Positions 24,791-33,942 are shown, numbered from the stretch's first letter. The stretch: DNA of 64,000 nucleotides from Candidatus Brocadia sp. (GCA_013360945.1 JABWAQ010000013.1:1-64000); one strand, 5' to 3'. The notes: generated by a model from the sequence alone, not told the origin. Translations and numbers: made by a program.

Positions 24791-26713
24791 ATGATTAAGA
24801 TTACATTACCTGATGGAACGAAAAAGGAGTACAAAGACAATACAACTATTGGAGAAGTAGCGAGCAACATAGGTAGCCGTTTGGGTGAAAGGGCATTAGC
24901 AGGAAAGGCTGGCGGTATACTCGTAGACCTTAGTTATCCTATCAAAGAGGACATTTCTTTAACTGTAATTACCGAGGATACAGAGGAAGGTTTAGAAATT
25001 CTTCGACACAGTACAGCCCACATTATGGCACAGGCAGTCTGTCGACTCTTCCCCGGTGTAAAACTCGGTATAGGTCCTACCATTGAAAATGGGTTTTATT
25101 ATGATTTCGATCTCCATCACAGCTTATCTGAAGACGATCTCAGGAAGATTGAAGAAGAAATGGAGAAGATTATTCGTGAGGACATTATCTTTAAAAGAAT
25201 GGAATTTCCTCGCGATGTAGCCATACAGAAGATGGAAGCCATTACTCAACCTTTTAAGATAGAACTTATTAAGGATATTGAAGATGATACGGTATCCTTT
25301 TACACGCAAGGAGATTTTGTGGACTTATGCCGTGGCCCTCATATTCAAAGGACAAGCAAAGTCAGGGCATTCAAACTCCTTAGTGTGGCTGGTGCCTACT
25401 GGCGCGGGAAAGAAACTAATCCCATGCTGCAGCGTATTTATGGGACGGCCTTCTTTACACAAACTGACCTTAACAAATATTTAAAGTTTTTAGAAGAGGC
25501 GGAAAAGCGTGATCATCGGAAAATCGGGAAAGATTTGGACCTTTTCAGCTTCCACGAAGAAGGAGGGCCTGGTTTAACCTTTTGGCATCCAAAAGGGGCG
25601 AGGATGCGTAATATTATTGAGAATTTTTGGAGGGAAGAGCATTTTAGAAGAGGATACGAGATTCTTTATAGTCCTCATATTGCAAAAATCAATTTATGGA
25701 AGACAAGCGGCCATTGGAATTTTTACCGTGAAAGCATGTATTCGCCGATCGACGTAGACGGGCAAGAATATATCTTAAAGCCAATGAATTGCCCTTTTGC
25801 TGTGCTTATGTATAAAACTAAGCTGCACAGTTACCGCGATCTGCCTCTGCGTTGGGGAGAACTGGGAACGGTGTATCGATACGAGCGTTCGGGTGTCTTA
25901 CATGGATTATTGCGTGTACGCGGATTTACGCAGGACGATGCGCATATATTCTGTACACCGGATCAATTAGAAGATGAAATCCTGGGAGTGCTTGAACTGG
26001 CGCAGTTTATGCTGTCAAGTTTTGGATTCAACGAATACGAGATAGAATTAAGCGTGCGGGGTAAAGGCGAAAAAGAAAAATACATAGGCCGGGACGATGT
26101 GTGGGAGCATGCTGAAAATTCCTTAAAAATAGCCCTCGATAAAAAAGGACTAAAATATACACGAATGGAAGGGGAGGCAAAGTTTTATGGTCCGGCAATT
26201 GATATTAAGGTCAAGGATGCTATAGGGCGCGGATGGCAAGGACCTACTATCCAGGTAGACTTTAATCTCCCGGAGAGATTCGATGTCAACTATGTTGGTT
26301 CTGACGGTTTTCATCATCGGGTAGTAATGGTTCATCGTACGGTACTGGGAGCTATGGAACGATTTGTAGGATGCTTAATAGAACATTATGCCGGCGATTT
26401 CCCATTGTGGATTGCACCAGTTCAAATGAGGGTACTACCCATTACGGATGCACATATTGATTATGCAAAAAAAATACAAGCTCAGTTGCTCGCAAAGAAT
26501 TTTAGGGTGGAATGTGATACGAGCAACGCTAAATTTAATTACAAGATACGGGAAGGTACTCTGGAGAAAATTCCTTATTTACTGGTCGTTGGCGACAAGG
26601 AGGTGGAAGGTGGCACCGTTGCTGTTAGGAGCAGGAAAAAGGGAAATGAAGGGGAAATGTTGGTTGAAGCCTTTATAAAAAAGGCAGAGTCTGACGTTAG
26701 AGAAAAAAGATAA
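24791..26713 (+). CDS. thrS: Threonyl-tRNA synthetase
   Basis: ThrRS charges tRNA-Thr. The 640-residue protein has an N-terminal TGS domain (1-60), an editing domain with HSTAHIMAQAV (about 77-87, the HxxxH site) and LCRGPHI, and a class II core with MNCPFAVLMYK (Zn-binding Cys), TQDDAHIF (Zn His) and MVHRTVLGAMERF. The C-terminal anticodon domain starts near 535. The full domain set is present and the length matches E. coli ThrS (642). It heads the conserved thrS-infC-rpmI-rplT-pheS-pheT order. Confidence 0.97.
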   Translation: MIKITLPDGTKKEYKDNTTIGEVASNIGSRLGERALAGKAGGILVDLSYPIKEDISLTVITEDTEEGLEILRHSTAHIMAQAVCRLFPGVKLGIGPTIENGFYYDFDLHHSLSEDDLRKIEEEMEKIIREDIIFKRMEFPRDVAIQKMEAITQPFKIELIKDIEDDTVSFYTQGDFVDLCRGPHIQRTSKVRAFKLLSVAGAYWRGKETNPMLQRIYGTAFFTQTDLNKYLKFLEEAEKRDHRKIGKDLDLFSFHEEGGPGLTFWHPKGARMRNIIENFWREEHFRRGYEILYSPHIAKINLWKTSGHWNFYRESMYSPIDVDGQEYILKPMNCPFAVLMYKTKLHSYRDLPLRWGELGTVYRYERSGVLHGLLRVRGFTQDDAHIFCTPDQLEDEILGVLELAQFMLSSFGFNEYEIELSVRGKGEKEKYIGRDDVWEHAENSLKIALDKKGLKYTRMEGEAKFYGPAIDIKVKDAIGRGWQGPTIQVDFNLPERFDVNYVGSDGFHHRVVMVHRTVLGAMERFVGCLIEHYAGDFPLWIAPVQMRVLPITDAHIDYAKKIQAQLLAKNFRVECDTSNAKFNYKIREGTLEKIPYLLVVGDKEVEGGTVAVRSRKKGNEGEMLVEAFIKKAESDVREKR

Positions 26714-26741
26714 ATCTTTACTTTTTAGGAGGAGAATATAC

Positions 26742-27239
26742 ATTTCACAAGAATTGAGGATTAACGAACGGATCCGTTCCTCTACAGTACGATTGATAGA
26801 TGAAAACGGCGTGCAGGTCGGAGTAATCAGCAAAGAGGACGCAATTGCAAAGGCAAAAGCGGTGGAGTCAGACCTTGTGGAGGTGGCGCCTGACGCAACT
26901 CCGCCGGTGTGCCGGATTATGAATTATGGCAAGTTTAAATATAAACAAAAGAAAAAACTGCATCAGAAACAACATGTGGTTCAATTAAAAGAATTAAGGC
27001 TAAGGCCAAAGACCGGTGAGCATGATATTCAAACGAAGATACGTCAGGCGAGAAAATTTTTAGAAAATAAAGACCGTGTTCTCATCAATATGATGTTTAA
27101 AGGACGGGAACGCGCTCATACGGAATTAGGCAACAGCATTTTGAAACAAATCGCCGATGCATTAGAAGATATAGCCAAAGTGGAAAAAGACAAAATATCT
27201 GATGACCGAAGGATGGGAATAATTTTGTCTCCCAAGTAA
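26742..27239 (+). CDS. infC: Translation initiation factor IF-3 (AUU start)
   Basis: IF-3 prevents 50S joining and checks the initiator tRNA and start codon. The conserved N-terminus (xSQELRINERIRS) fits a start at ATT 26742, set by the ribosome site AGGAGGAG nine bases upstream; the only other near option is TTG 26754, which lacks a spaced site and loses conserved residues. An AUU start is the known autoregulatory device of infC in E. coli. The protein of 165 residues has the N-domain to about 80 with CRIMNYGKFKY, a linker, and the C-domain with KELRLRPKTGEHD and FKGRERAH. Confidence 0.95.
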   Translation: MSQELRINERIRSSTVRLIDENGVQVGVISKEDAIAKAKAVESDLVEVAPDATPPVCRIMNYGKFKYKQKKKLHQKQHVVQLKELRLRPKTGEHDIQTKIRQARKFLENKDRVLINMMFKGRERAHTELGNSILKQIADALEDIAKVEKDKISDDRRMGIILSPK

Positions 27240-27375
27240 ACATAAAACTTAAATTTATGTTAGAAATTACAAGATTAAGATTTTTCAATTGTTTCGTTTT
27301 TTTTGATGAATAATGTTATTCTTATCAAAACGAAGAATCCAGGATATTTATTAGTTAAAAATGGAGGTCTTATAA
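27240..27375. other. rpmI leader
   Basis: 136-bp AT-rich gap between infC and rpmI with the ribosome site ATGGAGGTC. In E. coli and Bacillus this zone carries an L20-binding autoregulatory structure. I do not see a clear equivalent by eye. Confidence 0.35.
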
Positions 27376-27573
27376 ATGCCAAAACTGAAAACCCATAAAG
27401 GGCTTAAAAAAAGAATAAAAATCACGGCAAAAGGTAAGGTTAAGAGGCCAAAGGCTGGGAAGGGCCATCTGCTGTCTGGGAAATCGGGAAGACGAAGAGA
27501 GCATCTGAGAAAAAAAACAGGGGTCTCGCCCGCCTTCAACAAGATCATGAAAAGGGCACTGCAAGGGGCCTAG
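27376..27573 (+). CDS. rpmI: 50S ribosomal protein L35
   Basis: L35 is a small basic protein of the large ribosomal subunit. The 65-residue sequence starts MPKLKTHKGLKKRIKITAKGKVK and ends in KIMKRALQ, and is full-length for the family. The first gene pair rpmI-rplT follows infC as in most bacteria, and the ribosome site GGAGGTC is clear. Confidence 0.97.
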   Translation: MPKLKTHKGLKKRIKITAKGKVKRPKAGKGHLLSGKSGRRREHLRKKTGVSPAFNKIMKRALQGA

Positions 27574-27610
27574 CATAAATTGTAATTTTTTTTAATGAAA
27601 GAGTTGTAAC

Positions 27611-27964
27611 ATGCCAAGAGCAACAAAAGGTTGTGCAAGAAAAAGGTCTAGAAAAAAATTATTAAACAAGACCGAAGGTTACTGGGGTGGAAGAGGTAAT
27701 TTATATCGCAAGGCCATGGAGACGTATATCCGCGCCATGGTTTTTTCGTTTCGGGATCGGAAGGCACGTAAAAGAAAATTTAGGGAATTGTGGATTTCCA
27801 GAATTAACGCAGCCGCAAGAGAGCGCGGTATCTCTTACAGCCGTTTTATTCGTGGGTTAATCACGGCTAAAGTTGATTTGAATAGAAAAATGTTAGCGGA
27901 GATGGCTGTTAATGATAAACCCGCTTTTGATAAATTAGTTGAACAGGTAAAGGTGCTTACCTAG
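27611..27964 (+). CDS. rplT: 50S ribosomal protein L20
   Basis: L20 is needed early in 50S assembly and binds 23S rRNA domain I/II; it is also the repressor of its own operon in E. coli. The 117-residue protein starts MPRATKGCARKRSRKKLLNKTEGYWG and contains RDRKARKRKFRELWISRINAAAR, both typical. The start lies 37 bp after rpmI. Confidence 0.97.
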   Translation: MPRATKGCARKRSRKKLLNKTEGYWGGRGNLYRKAMETYIRAMVFSFRDRKARKRKFRELWISRINAAARERGISYSRFIRGLITAKVDLNRKMLAEMAVNDKPAFDKLVEQVKVLT

Positions 27965-28061
27965 AAACCCTGCACATAACCGGTAGGGCTTTCGCTCCCT
28001 CTGTATAAGCAAATTACTCAGCTGTCTACCGTTTTACGTGATGTTATCTTCCTGATATTTA

Positions 28062-28113
28062 AGGCACGTCCTTTTCTGGTAATAGACCAGGAAGGAACGT
28101 GCCTGCATTTTTT
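28062..28113 (+). terminator. Strong terminator/attenuator hairpin between rplT and pheS
   Basis: AGGCACGT-CCTTTTCTGGT pairs with ACCAGGAAGG-ACGTGCCT around a short AATAG loop. A run GCATTTTTTAT follows, so it has all the parts of a rho-independent terminator, 25 bp before the pheS start. As pheS has no other visible promoter, it may be an attenuator; no Phe-rich leader peptide is seen. Confidence 0.8.
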
Positions 28114-28137
28114 ATACTTTTTTAGAAACTCATTTGC

Positions 28138-29154
28138 ATGTTAGAAAAATTAGAAGGTGCTAAAAAAAACCTGCAAAGCGATACTAAGGCAATCAACACC
28201 TTGGAAGGAGCAGAACAACTCAAGATAAAATATTTGGGAAGGAAGGGCATTATCAATGATTTAATGAAGGTTATTCCAACGCTGTCAGCCGAAAAACGTG
28301 CTGCATTTGGACAACAGGTTAATTCCCTCAAGATTGAAATTACGAATAGTATAGAAGAACTTATAAAAAGATTATCCACGGAAGCGGTTCCAAAAGCTAA
28401 GACTGAAATATTCGATGTTACTTTGCCAGGAAAACGTCCCTTTATAGGAAAAAGTCATCCACTTACTCAAACGATTGACGATGTTACAGAGGTCTTCGCC
28501 AGATTGGGTTTCGATGTCGCTTACGGCCCGGAAGTGGAGTCAGAGTATTACAACTTTGAGGCGCTAAATATTCCTCCAGACCATCCTTCCCGGACTGATT
28601 TTGATACTTTTTATATCAAAGACGATGTGATTTTACGAAGCCAAACGTCTACCGTTCAAATTCGTATCATGGAACGGCAAAAACCCCCTATCCGTATTAT
28701 TGCCCCTGGCAGGGTATATCGGCCTGATACTGTTGATGCCAGACACTCCTTCATGTTTCACCAGGTGGAAGGTTTGTTAGTGGACGAAGGAGTGAGTTTT
28801 GCAGATCTTAAAGGGGTACTAAACCAATTTATCAAGACCTACTTTGGTCAAAATATTCAGATGCGTCTTAGGCCATCCTTCTTTCCTTTTACTGAACCGA
28901 GCGCCGAAGTTGATATTTCATGTTCTATCTGTGGCGGGAAAGGGTGCAGCGTATGCTCGTATAGCGGATGGGTAGAAATATTAGGGGCTGGGATGGTTGA
29001 TCCAAATGTGTTCAAGTCTGTACATTACGATGCAGAAAAGTATACGGGCTTTGCATTTGGAATGGGAGTCGAGCGAATTACCATGCTAAAGCATGGCATC
29101 AGTGATATTCGTCTTTTCTACGAAAATGACATACGTTTTCTATCACAATTTTGA
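28138..29154 (+). CDS. pheS: Phenylalanyl-tRNA synthetase alpha subunit
   Basis: PheS is the catalytic subunit of the alpha2beta2 synthetase. The 338-residue protein has the N-terminal coiled coil (1-85) and the class II core with GKSHPLTQTIDDV, FHQVEGLLVDEGVSFADLKG (motif 2), RLRPSFFPFTEPSAEVDI and the C-terminal GFAFGMGVERITMLKHGI. A Cys cluster CSICGGKGCSVC (near 261-272) is common in this clade. It begins 25 bp after the attenuator-like hairpin and is followed by pheT after 7 bp. Confidence 0.97.
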   Translation: MLEKLEGAKKNLQSDTKAINTLEGAEQLKIKYLGRKGIINDLMKVIPTLSAEKRAAFGQQVNSLKIEITNSIEELIKRLSTEAVPKAKTEIFDVTLPGKRPFIGKSHPLTQTIDDVTEVFARLGFDVAYGPEVESEYYNFEALNIPPDHPSRTDFDTFYIKDDVILRSQTSTVQIRIMERQKPPIRIIAPGRVYRPDTVDARHSFMFHQVEGLLVDEGVSFADLKGVLNQFIKTYFGQNIQMRLRPSFFPFTEPSAEVDISCSICGGKGCSVCSYSGWVEILGAGMVDPNVFKSVHYDAEKYTGFAFGMGVERITMLKHGISDIRLFYENDIRFLSQF

Positions 29155-29161
29155 TTTGTAA

Positions 29162-31165
29162 ATGAAGATTAGCTATAACTGGCTGAAAGAATATGTCTAT
29201 GTTTCCTTATCTCCAGAGGAACTGGCTGATAGGTTAACGAATGTGGGATTGGTAGTTGCCGGGATTAAATCCATAGAAGACGATTTTTGTCTGGATATAG
29301 AAGTTACTTCCAATCGTCCGGATTGCCTTGGAATTATTGGTGTTGCTCGTGAAGTGGCTGCAGCGGTAGGGGGGAATCTGCTTTTCCCGGAAACACAATT
29401 TGTAAGCACAAACGCTGAGATATCAAAATTTATAAATATTGCCGTTGAAGAACCCATATTATGTCCTCGCTATACGGCAAGGGTAATTCGTCATATAGCT
29501 TTGGCGTCTTCTCCCGAATGGATGCAAAAGAGATTGAAGTGCATAGGTCTCCGGCCTGTAAACAATATCGTAGATATCACCAATTATGTGATGATGGAGA
29601 CAGGGCAACCCCTCCACGCATTTGATCTGGACAAGTTATCAGATCAAAAAATAGTGGTGAGAAGGGCCAGAAGTGGAGAAGAAATTGTTGCCATCAATGG
29701 GGCAAGACGGGCGCTTTTTCATGACATGTTAGTCATTGCTGACAGTAAAAGGCCTGTTGCCATCGCAGGTGTCATGGGAGGCAAGGAAACGGAGGTTTCA
29801 GAATCGACCAGGAATATTCTCCTGGAGTGTGCACAATTTGAGCCGAGGCAAGTACGACGTACGTCAAGGGCATTAGGCATTGCATCAGATTCTTCATATC
29901 GATTTGAAAGAGGTACGGATCCCGAAGGTATAGACCGTGCATCTCAGAGGGCCGTGAAACTTATCAAAGATTATGCTGATGGAGAAGTTGTTAGCGGCGC
30001 CATGGACATAAGATCAGGAAGATGTGAAACAAAAAAAATTACGCTCCGCATGGGACGCCTTCAAAGAGTTTTGGGGGTGGAGATAAGAAGGGATGTTGTC
30101 ATTGATATTTTTAAAAAATTGCAATTTAATGTCCTTAATGATGTCGATGACTTCATTGATCTCGAGGCGCCAAGCTTTCGAGGCGATGTCTATCGCGAGA
30201 TAGACCTCATCGAAGAAGTGGCCAGGATTTATGGATATAACAATATTCCAACAAAGACTTCTATCAACGTCCGTGGCAGCACAAAGAGTAAATATGAGAT
30301 GGTCGAGGATACTATACGTCAGTTTCTCATTGGACTTGGTTTTTACGAAGTCAAAACCTTTAGCATCGTTGATGTTTCTCTCTTGCAATCCGTGAATCTA
30401 TGGTCAGGTGAAGGAAGTATTGATATTGCCAACCCACTGAGACAGGAAGAGAGCCGTTTACGGACATCTCTGCTCCCCAGTCTTATACGTACCAAGCGTT
30501 ATAATGCAGATCATGGTACCGAACAAGTAAATATCTTTGAAATTGCTAAAGTTTACCTTGTAGAAAACAAATTACCAAAAGAAAAGTCCGGCTTGTCTGT
30601 CCTGGCCGATATGGATTTTTTCAGTATAAAGGGAATAGTTGAATCCTTGTTCTTAAATCTTGGCATAACTTCAAAGGTTGAATGGGCGGTCTTCAATGAA
30701 CACAGGTTGTTTTGGGATGAGCGAGCCGCAAAAATCCAAATAGATGGTACGACTGTTGGATATCTTGGAGAAGCTAACGGAGAGTTAGGATTTAAAACGA
30801 CGACCTGTCTCGTGGAGTTGGACCTGGATTTATTGATAGAAAAATCAAATTTCTCCAAAAAATATCAAGACCTGCCACAGCATCCCCCGGTGTTCCGTGA
30901 CCTTGCTATCATTGTCAATGAGGAGGTAACGTGGTCATCTATCGAAAGATGCATCACAGAAACAAAAGTTCCTTTTCTGAAGGAAGTGAACTATTTTGAT
31001 GTATATCGTGGTAAACAGGTGCCAATGGGAAAAAAGAGCATAGCATTTAACCTCTGTTTCCAAACCATGGACCGGACGCTGACAAGCGAAGAGGTTGATA
31101 GCACCCAGCAAATTATTCTCTCTACCCTTGACAAGGTTGTGGGCGCCGAATTAAGAAAAACATGA
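29162..31165 (+). CDS. pheT: Phenylalanyl-tRNA synthetase beta subunit lacking the tRNA-binding OB domain
   Basis: PheT supplies editing and tRNA-binding domains. The N-terminus MKISYNWLKEYV (B1) passes at about residue 35 directly into DFCLDIEVTSNRPDCLGIIGVAREV. In E. coli PheT these two parts are separated by about 115 residues, the Trbp111/EMAP-like OB domain (B2). All other landmarks are present: the B3/B4 editing domain (PVNNIVDITNYV; ALGIASDSSYRFERG), the B5 domain, the B6-B7 pseudo-core with EEVARIYGYNNIPT, and the FDX-ACB domain at the end with FRDLAIIV and FDVYRGKQVP. At 667 residues it is about 125 shorter than usual. The reading frame is intact, so this is a domain loss rather than decay. 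Confidence 0.95.
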   Translation: MKISYNWLKEYVYVSLSPEELADRLTNVGLVVAGIKSIEDDFCLDIEVTSNRPDCLGIIGVAREVAAAVGGNLLFPETQFVSTNAEISKFINIAVEEPILCPRYTARVIRHIALASSPEWMQKRLKCIGLRPVNNIVDITNYVMMETGQPLHAFDLDKLSDQKIVVRRARSGEEIVAINGARRALFHDMLVIADSKRPVAIAGVMGGKETEVSESTRNILLECAQFEPRQVRRTSRALGIASDSSYRFERGTDPEGIDRASQRAVKLIKDYADGEVVSGAMDIRSGRCETKKITLRMGRLQRVLGVEIRRDVVIDIFKKLQFNVLNDVDDFIDLEAPSFRGDVYREIDLIEEVARIYGYNNIPTKTSINVRGSTKSKYEMVEDTIRQFLIGLGFYEVKTFSIVDVSLLQSVNLWSGEGSIDIANPLRQEESRLRTSLLPSLIRTKRYNADHGTEQVNIFEIAKVYLVENKLPKEKSGLSVLADMDFFSIKGIVESLFLNLGITSKVEWAVFNEHRLFWDERAAKIQIDGTTVGYLGEANGELGFKTTTCLVELDLDLLIEKSNFSKKYQDLPQHPPVFRDLAIIVNEEVTWSSIERCITETKVPFLKEVNYFDVYRGKQVPMGKKSIAFNLCFQTMDRTLTSEEVDSTQQIILSTLDKVVGAELRKT

Positions 31166-31267
31166 GGATTTATGAAAACGAAATTAATCTTTTGCAACTA
31201 TCTATTTACCATGGGGTATCAAGCCCATGTTGCACGATGCATTTGGATTGAAATTCCTTAAACATTA
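31166..31267. other. Short intergenic region after pheT
   Basis: Nothing clear is seen. pheT and the nudix gene converge here. Confidence 0.3.
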
Positions 31268-31774
31268 TTACGGTACGTCATGCCAGCACATCAAAATACT
31301 GCAAGCTGTTTTAGCGTCCCGAATTTCACCCTTCTTTACCATCTCGAGTGCCTTGCTGAGTTTGACTTGTATTATTCCCTTAATTGATTCGTCTGCCTGA
31401 TAATTTGTTTGAGTTTTTATAAGATTGGTTGCCTTAAAAAGATGCATTGTCTCACTTAAGATGCCTGGAGAGGGATAAAGAATTATGAGTGGTTCAAGTT
31501 TACCTGCTTTATAGCCTGTTTCTTCTTCCAATTCACGTCCTGCACACGTTATGAATGTTTCACCCTTATCAAGCGTGCCTGCAGGAATTTCGTAAAGGGT
31601 CTCCTTAACGGCATGTCTGTATTGTTTGATAAGGAAGATTTCATCTTCTGAGACAAAAGGGATGATAGCGGCTGAACCCGGGTGTTCAATGACCTCCCTC
31701 ATTACCTTTCTTCCGTCATCTAAGAGAACCTCATCCTTTCTGACGTTTATTTTTATACCAGAGTAAATAAGCAT
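31268..31774 (-). CDS. NUDIX hydrolase (ADP-ribose pyrophosphatase-like)
   Basis: A 168-residue NUDIX protein when started at ATG 31774. The nudix box is GTLDKGETFITCAGRELEEETGY, matching GX5EX7REUXEEXGU. The preceding RHAVKETLYEIPAG and the following PSPGILSETMHLF match ADP-ribose/NDP-sugar pyrophosphatases. A further upstream ATG at 31804 would add 10 residues that lie inside the end of the adjacent IS630 element, so I prefer 31774. The IS insertion may have replaced the native promoter. Confidence 0.9.
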   Translation of the reverse strand: MLIYSGIKINVRKDEVLLDDGRKVMREVIEHPGSAAIIPFVSEDEIFLIKQYRHAVKETLYEIPAGTLDKGETFITCAGRELEEETGYKAGKLEPLIILYPSPGILSETMHLFKATNLIKTQTNYQADESIKGIIQVKLSKALEMVKKGEIRDAKTACSILMCWHDVP

Positions 31775-32814
31775 AAAAGCACCATATATGAATTGTATTT
31801 CCATTTAAAAAAAACAGGCGCGCTATTTACTTCTTCTATATATTTCATGATACGTTTCTTTAGTTCTTTTTTAGAAGTGACCCGTATACCCCTGAGCATT
31901 GTCCTTGCCATTTTCCCAAAAAACGACTCAATTAAATTAAGCCATGATCCATGCTTGGGCGTGAAAACAAATTCAAAACGATTCGGAATGCTTAATAAAT
32001 ATTCCCTCGTTTCTTTTGATATATGAGCAGAATGGTTATCTAATATAATACGAATCTTTGATTTTTCTTGGTAAGTCTTATCTATCATTTTTAAAAACTG
32101 AACAAACTCACGACTTCTGTGGCGATCAACCACGACGGCATGAATGTTTCCATGTAAAAGGTCAATTCCAGCCATTAAGCTGACTGTCCCATGCTGCACA
32201 TATTCATGGTCTCTGGAAAAACAAGGCTTTTCTCCAGGAACAGGGGGTAGATCGGGAGCGGTATTCTCTATGGCTTGAATGCCTGGTTTCTCATCGTAGG
32301 AAAGTATAGCAACAAAACAATCCTTTTGATTTGAACGGCGAATAATAGCTACCTCTTTATAGACATAGAGTACTTGCTCCATTTTGACATCGAAGTCTGG
32401 GTCTCGTTTTTCCAGGTAATATTGTATCTTATGAGGGCGAACGTTACTTTTGGTTAAAATTTTTGATACCGTTCCCCGCGATAATTTCTTAAGACAAGGA
32501 TACCCGGCGGCTTTACAGTTTGCCTTAACATGGTTCGATAATAATCTTGTTGTCCAGAGTTCATATGAATATCCGAAATCTTTTGGCTTTTGACAAGCTA
32601 ACGAAACTACGCATGTCCGCGCTTCCTGGGTTAAAGAAGGAGGTTTTCCTTTTCTTGGCAAATCTTGCAGGGCAGCTATCACTCCGAGCTGAAGTGCTTT
32701 GTCAATACACCGTTCAATCTTTGGCCGATTTGTCTGAAGTTGGCGAGCTATCTCCGAAACCGATACGCCTTCTGTATACAAAAGGATCATCTTCGCACGC
32801 TCAACCGTTTGCAA
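31753..32814 (-). pseudogene. IS630-family transposase, 5'-truncated
   Basis: A DDE transposase of the IS630/Tc1 type. The DDE residues appear in LSYDEKPGIQA, IILDNHSAHIS and SWLNLIESFFGKM. The N-terminal HTH is visible in the segment VSVSEIARQLQTNRP. The frame only opens just downstream of a TGA at about 32841 and lacks an ATG; the usual ~30 N-terminal residues are missing because family C repeat sequence begins there. The stop at 31753 falls inside the neighbouring nudix gene, which suggests that the element lost its own end or that the frame reads out of it. Probably inactive. Confidence 0.8.
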
Positions 32815-32837
32815 CCCTTTTGTTCGTGAACGACTTA

Positions 32838-33016
32838 GTCAAACCAAGCAATATGAGGTAAGTCAAACCAAGCAATATGAGGTAAGGCAAGCATGCTCCC
32901 ATTGCCATAATCCGTTCAAGGCCAAAATCATTCACAATCATTTCGTCTATGCCACATCCGCACAAATTTCCCAATATGCGCCCGAAAAATGGTAGGCGAT
33001 GCCTACCCTACCCGGC
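32838..33016 (+). repeat. Family C (RAYT-associated) repeat, copy 1, with 24-bp tandem duplication
   Basis: Two adjacent copies of a 24-bp unit beginning GTCAAACCAAGCAATATGAG (32838-32885) open the stretch. The rest follows the family C order: GCATGCTCCCATTGCC, ATAATCCGTTC, CACATCCGCACAAATT and GGTAGGCGATGCCTACCCTACC at the end. It abuts the truncated IS630 gene on one side and the RAYT gene on the other. Confidence 0.8.
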
Positions 33017-33027
33017 TAAATCAAAGG

Positions 33028-33579
33028 TTATTCGCCAAAAGCCGCTTCATCTATCACATCGATTCCATCCCCGCCCCAGTCTGGTGGATAAAACCCATTT
33101 TTCACAAACCGGGGAAATGTCGAATACGGCCAATCCTTGACACGTTTTACCAATCCATGCTTTACCGGGTTAAAATGCATATAATCCATGTGTCGCCTGA
33201 GATCGTCTTCATCACGAATCATGTGTTCCCAAAAACGCCGTTGCCAGATTGTAGATTCCCGGTATTTTCGCTTTGAATCGGTCATCCATTCTTCACGGTG
33301 AAACAAATTCTTAGCCTTTTTTGAAAATCCTGCCTTAATCAACCCCCAGCGCTTGGAATAATCACCGTCATTTTCCGGAAGAGTCCAGATACAATGGATA
33401 TGTTCCGGCAGCAACACCCATCCACAAATCGTAAATGGACATTGTTGCCGTACCTCGTTAATCATGGTACGCAGAATTTGCCTGCTCTCCGGAATTGTCA
33501 GGATTTTTCGCCGTTTGTAGGTAACAACCGTAAAGAAATAGGTTATCCCCGGTATCCGAACCCGCCGGTAGTTAGGCAT
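33028..33579 (-). CDS. REP-associated tyrosine transposase (RAYT, Y1 HUH family)
   Basis: RAYTs are single-strand transposases that cut REP palindromes. The start MPNYRRVRIPGITYFFT is the family consensus (ATG 33579). The HUH motif is HIHCIW in LLPEHIHCIWTLPENDGDYSKRW, and the catalytic Tyr is probably in the nearby segment. The C-terminal half has IWQRRFWEHMIRDEDDLRRHMDYMHFNPVKHGLV, again standard. The 183-residue length is full. Family C repeats flank it on both sides, which agrees with it mobilising them. Confidence 0.93.
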   Translation of the reverse strand: MPNYRRVRIPGITYFFTVVTYKRRKILTIPESRQILRTMINEVRQQCPFTICGWVLLPEHIHCIWTLPENDGDYSKRWGLIKAGFSKKAKNLFHREEWMTDSKRKYRESTIWQRRFWEHMIRDEDDLRRHMDYMHFNPVKHGLVKRVKDWPYSTFPRFVKNGFYPPDWGGDGIDVIDEAAFGE

Positions 33580-33606
33580 GTTTGTATATTTCCATTCATG
33601 CAATTT

Positions 33607-33720
33607 TTATGTAGGGCAAGGCACCGCCTGCCAAATCAAACAAGGCAATATGAGGTAAGGCAAGCATGCTCCCATTGCAATAATCCGTTCGATGCCAGTC
33701 AGAAGGTAACAGTTCAGCCC
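33607..33720 (-). repeat. Family C repeat, copy 2
   Basis: TGTAGGGCAAGGCACCGCCTGCC, then CAATATGAGGTAAGGCAAGCATGCTCCC and ATAATCCGTTC. This is the left flank of the RAYT gene as read on the minus strand. It lacks the closing GGTAGGCGATGCC arm. Confidence 0.75.
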
Positions 33721-33840
33721 ACCGCAGAGAACGCTAAGATCGCTGAGTATGCGATAGAGGTATAAACAGAGATAGTGTCAAAAATTCTCACTTTCCTTTA
33801 TTTCTCTGCGTTCTCCGCGACCTCTGCGGTGAACTATTAC

Positions 33841-33942
33841 GTCAGAGGCATTCCAAACCATTTCGTTCATTCCCACATCCGTACAAATTCCCGGCATGCA
33901 TGCAAAATGCATGGTAGGCGATGCCTATCCTACCCGACTTTT
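33841..33942 (+). repeat. Family C repeat, copy 3 (right half only)
   Basis: TTCGTTCATTCCCACATCCGTACAAATT is followed by GGTAGGCGATGCCTATCCTACCCGAC. This half-copy supplies the last codons and stop of the TumE-like gene. Confidence 0.7.
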
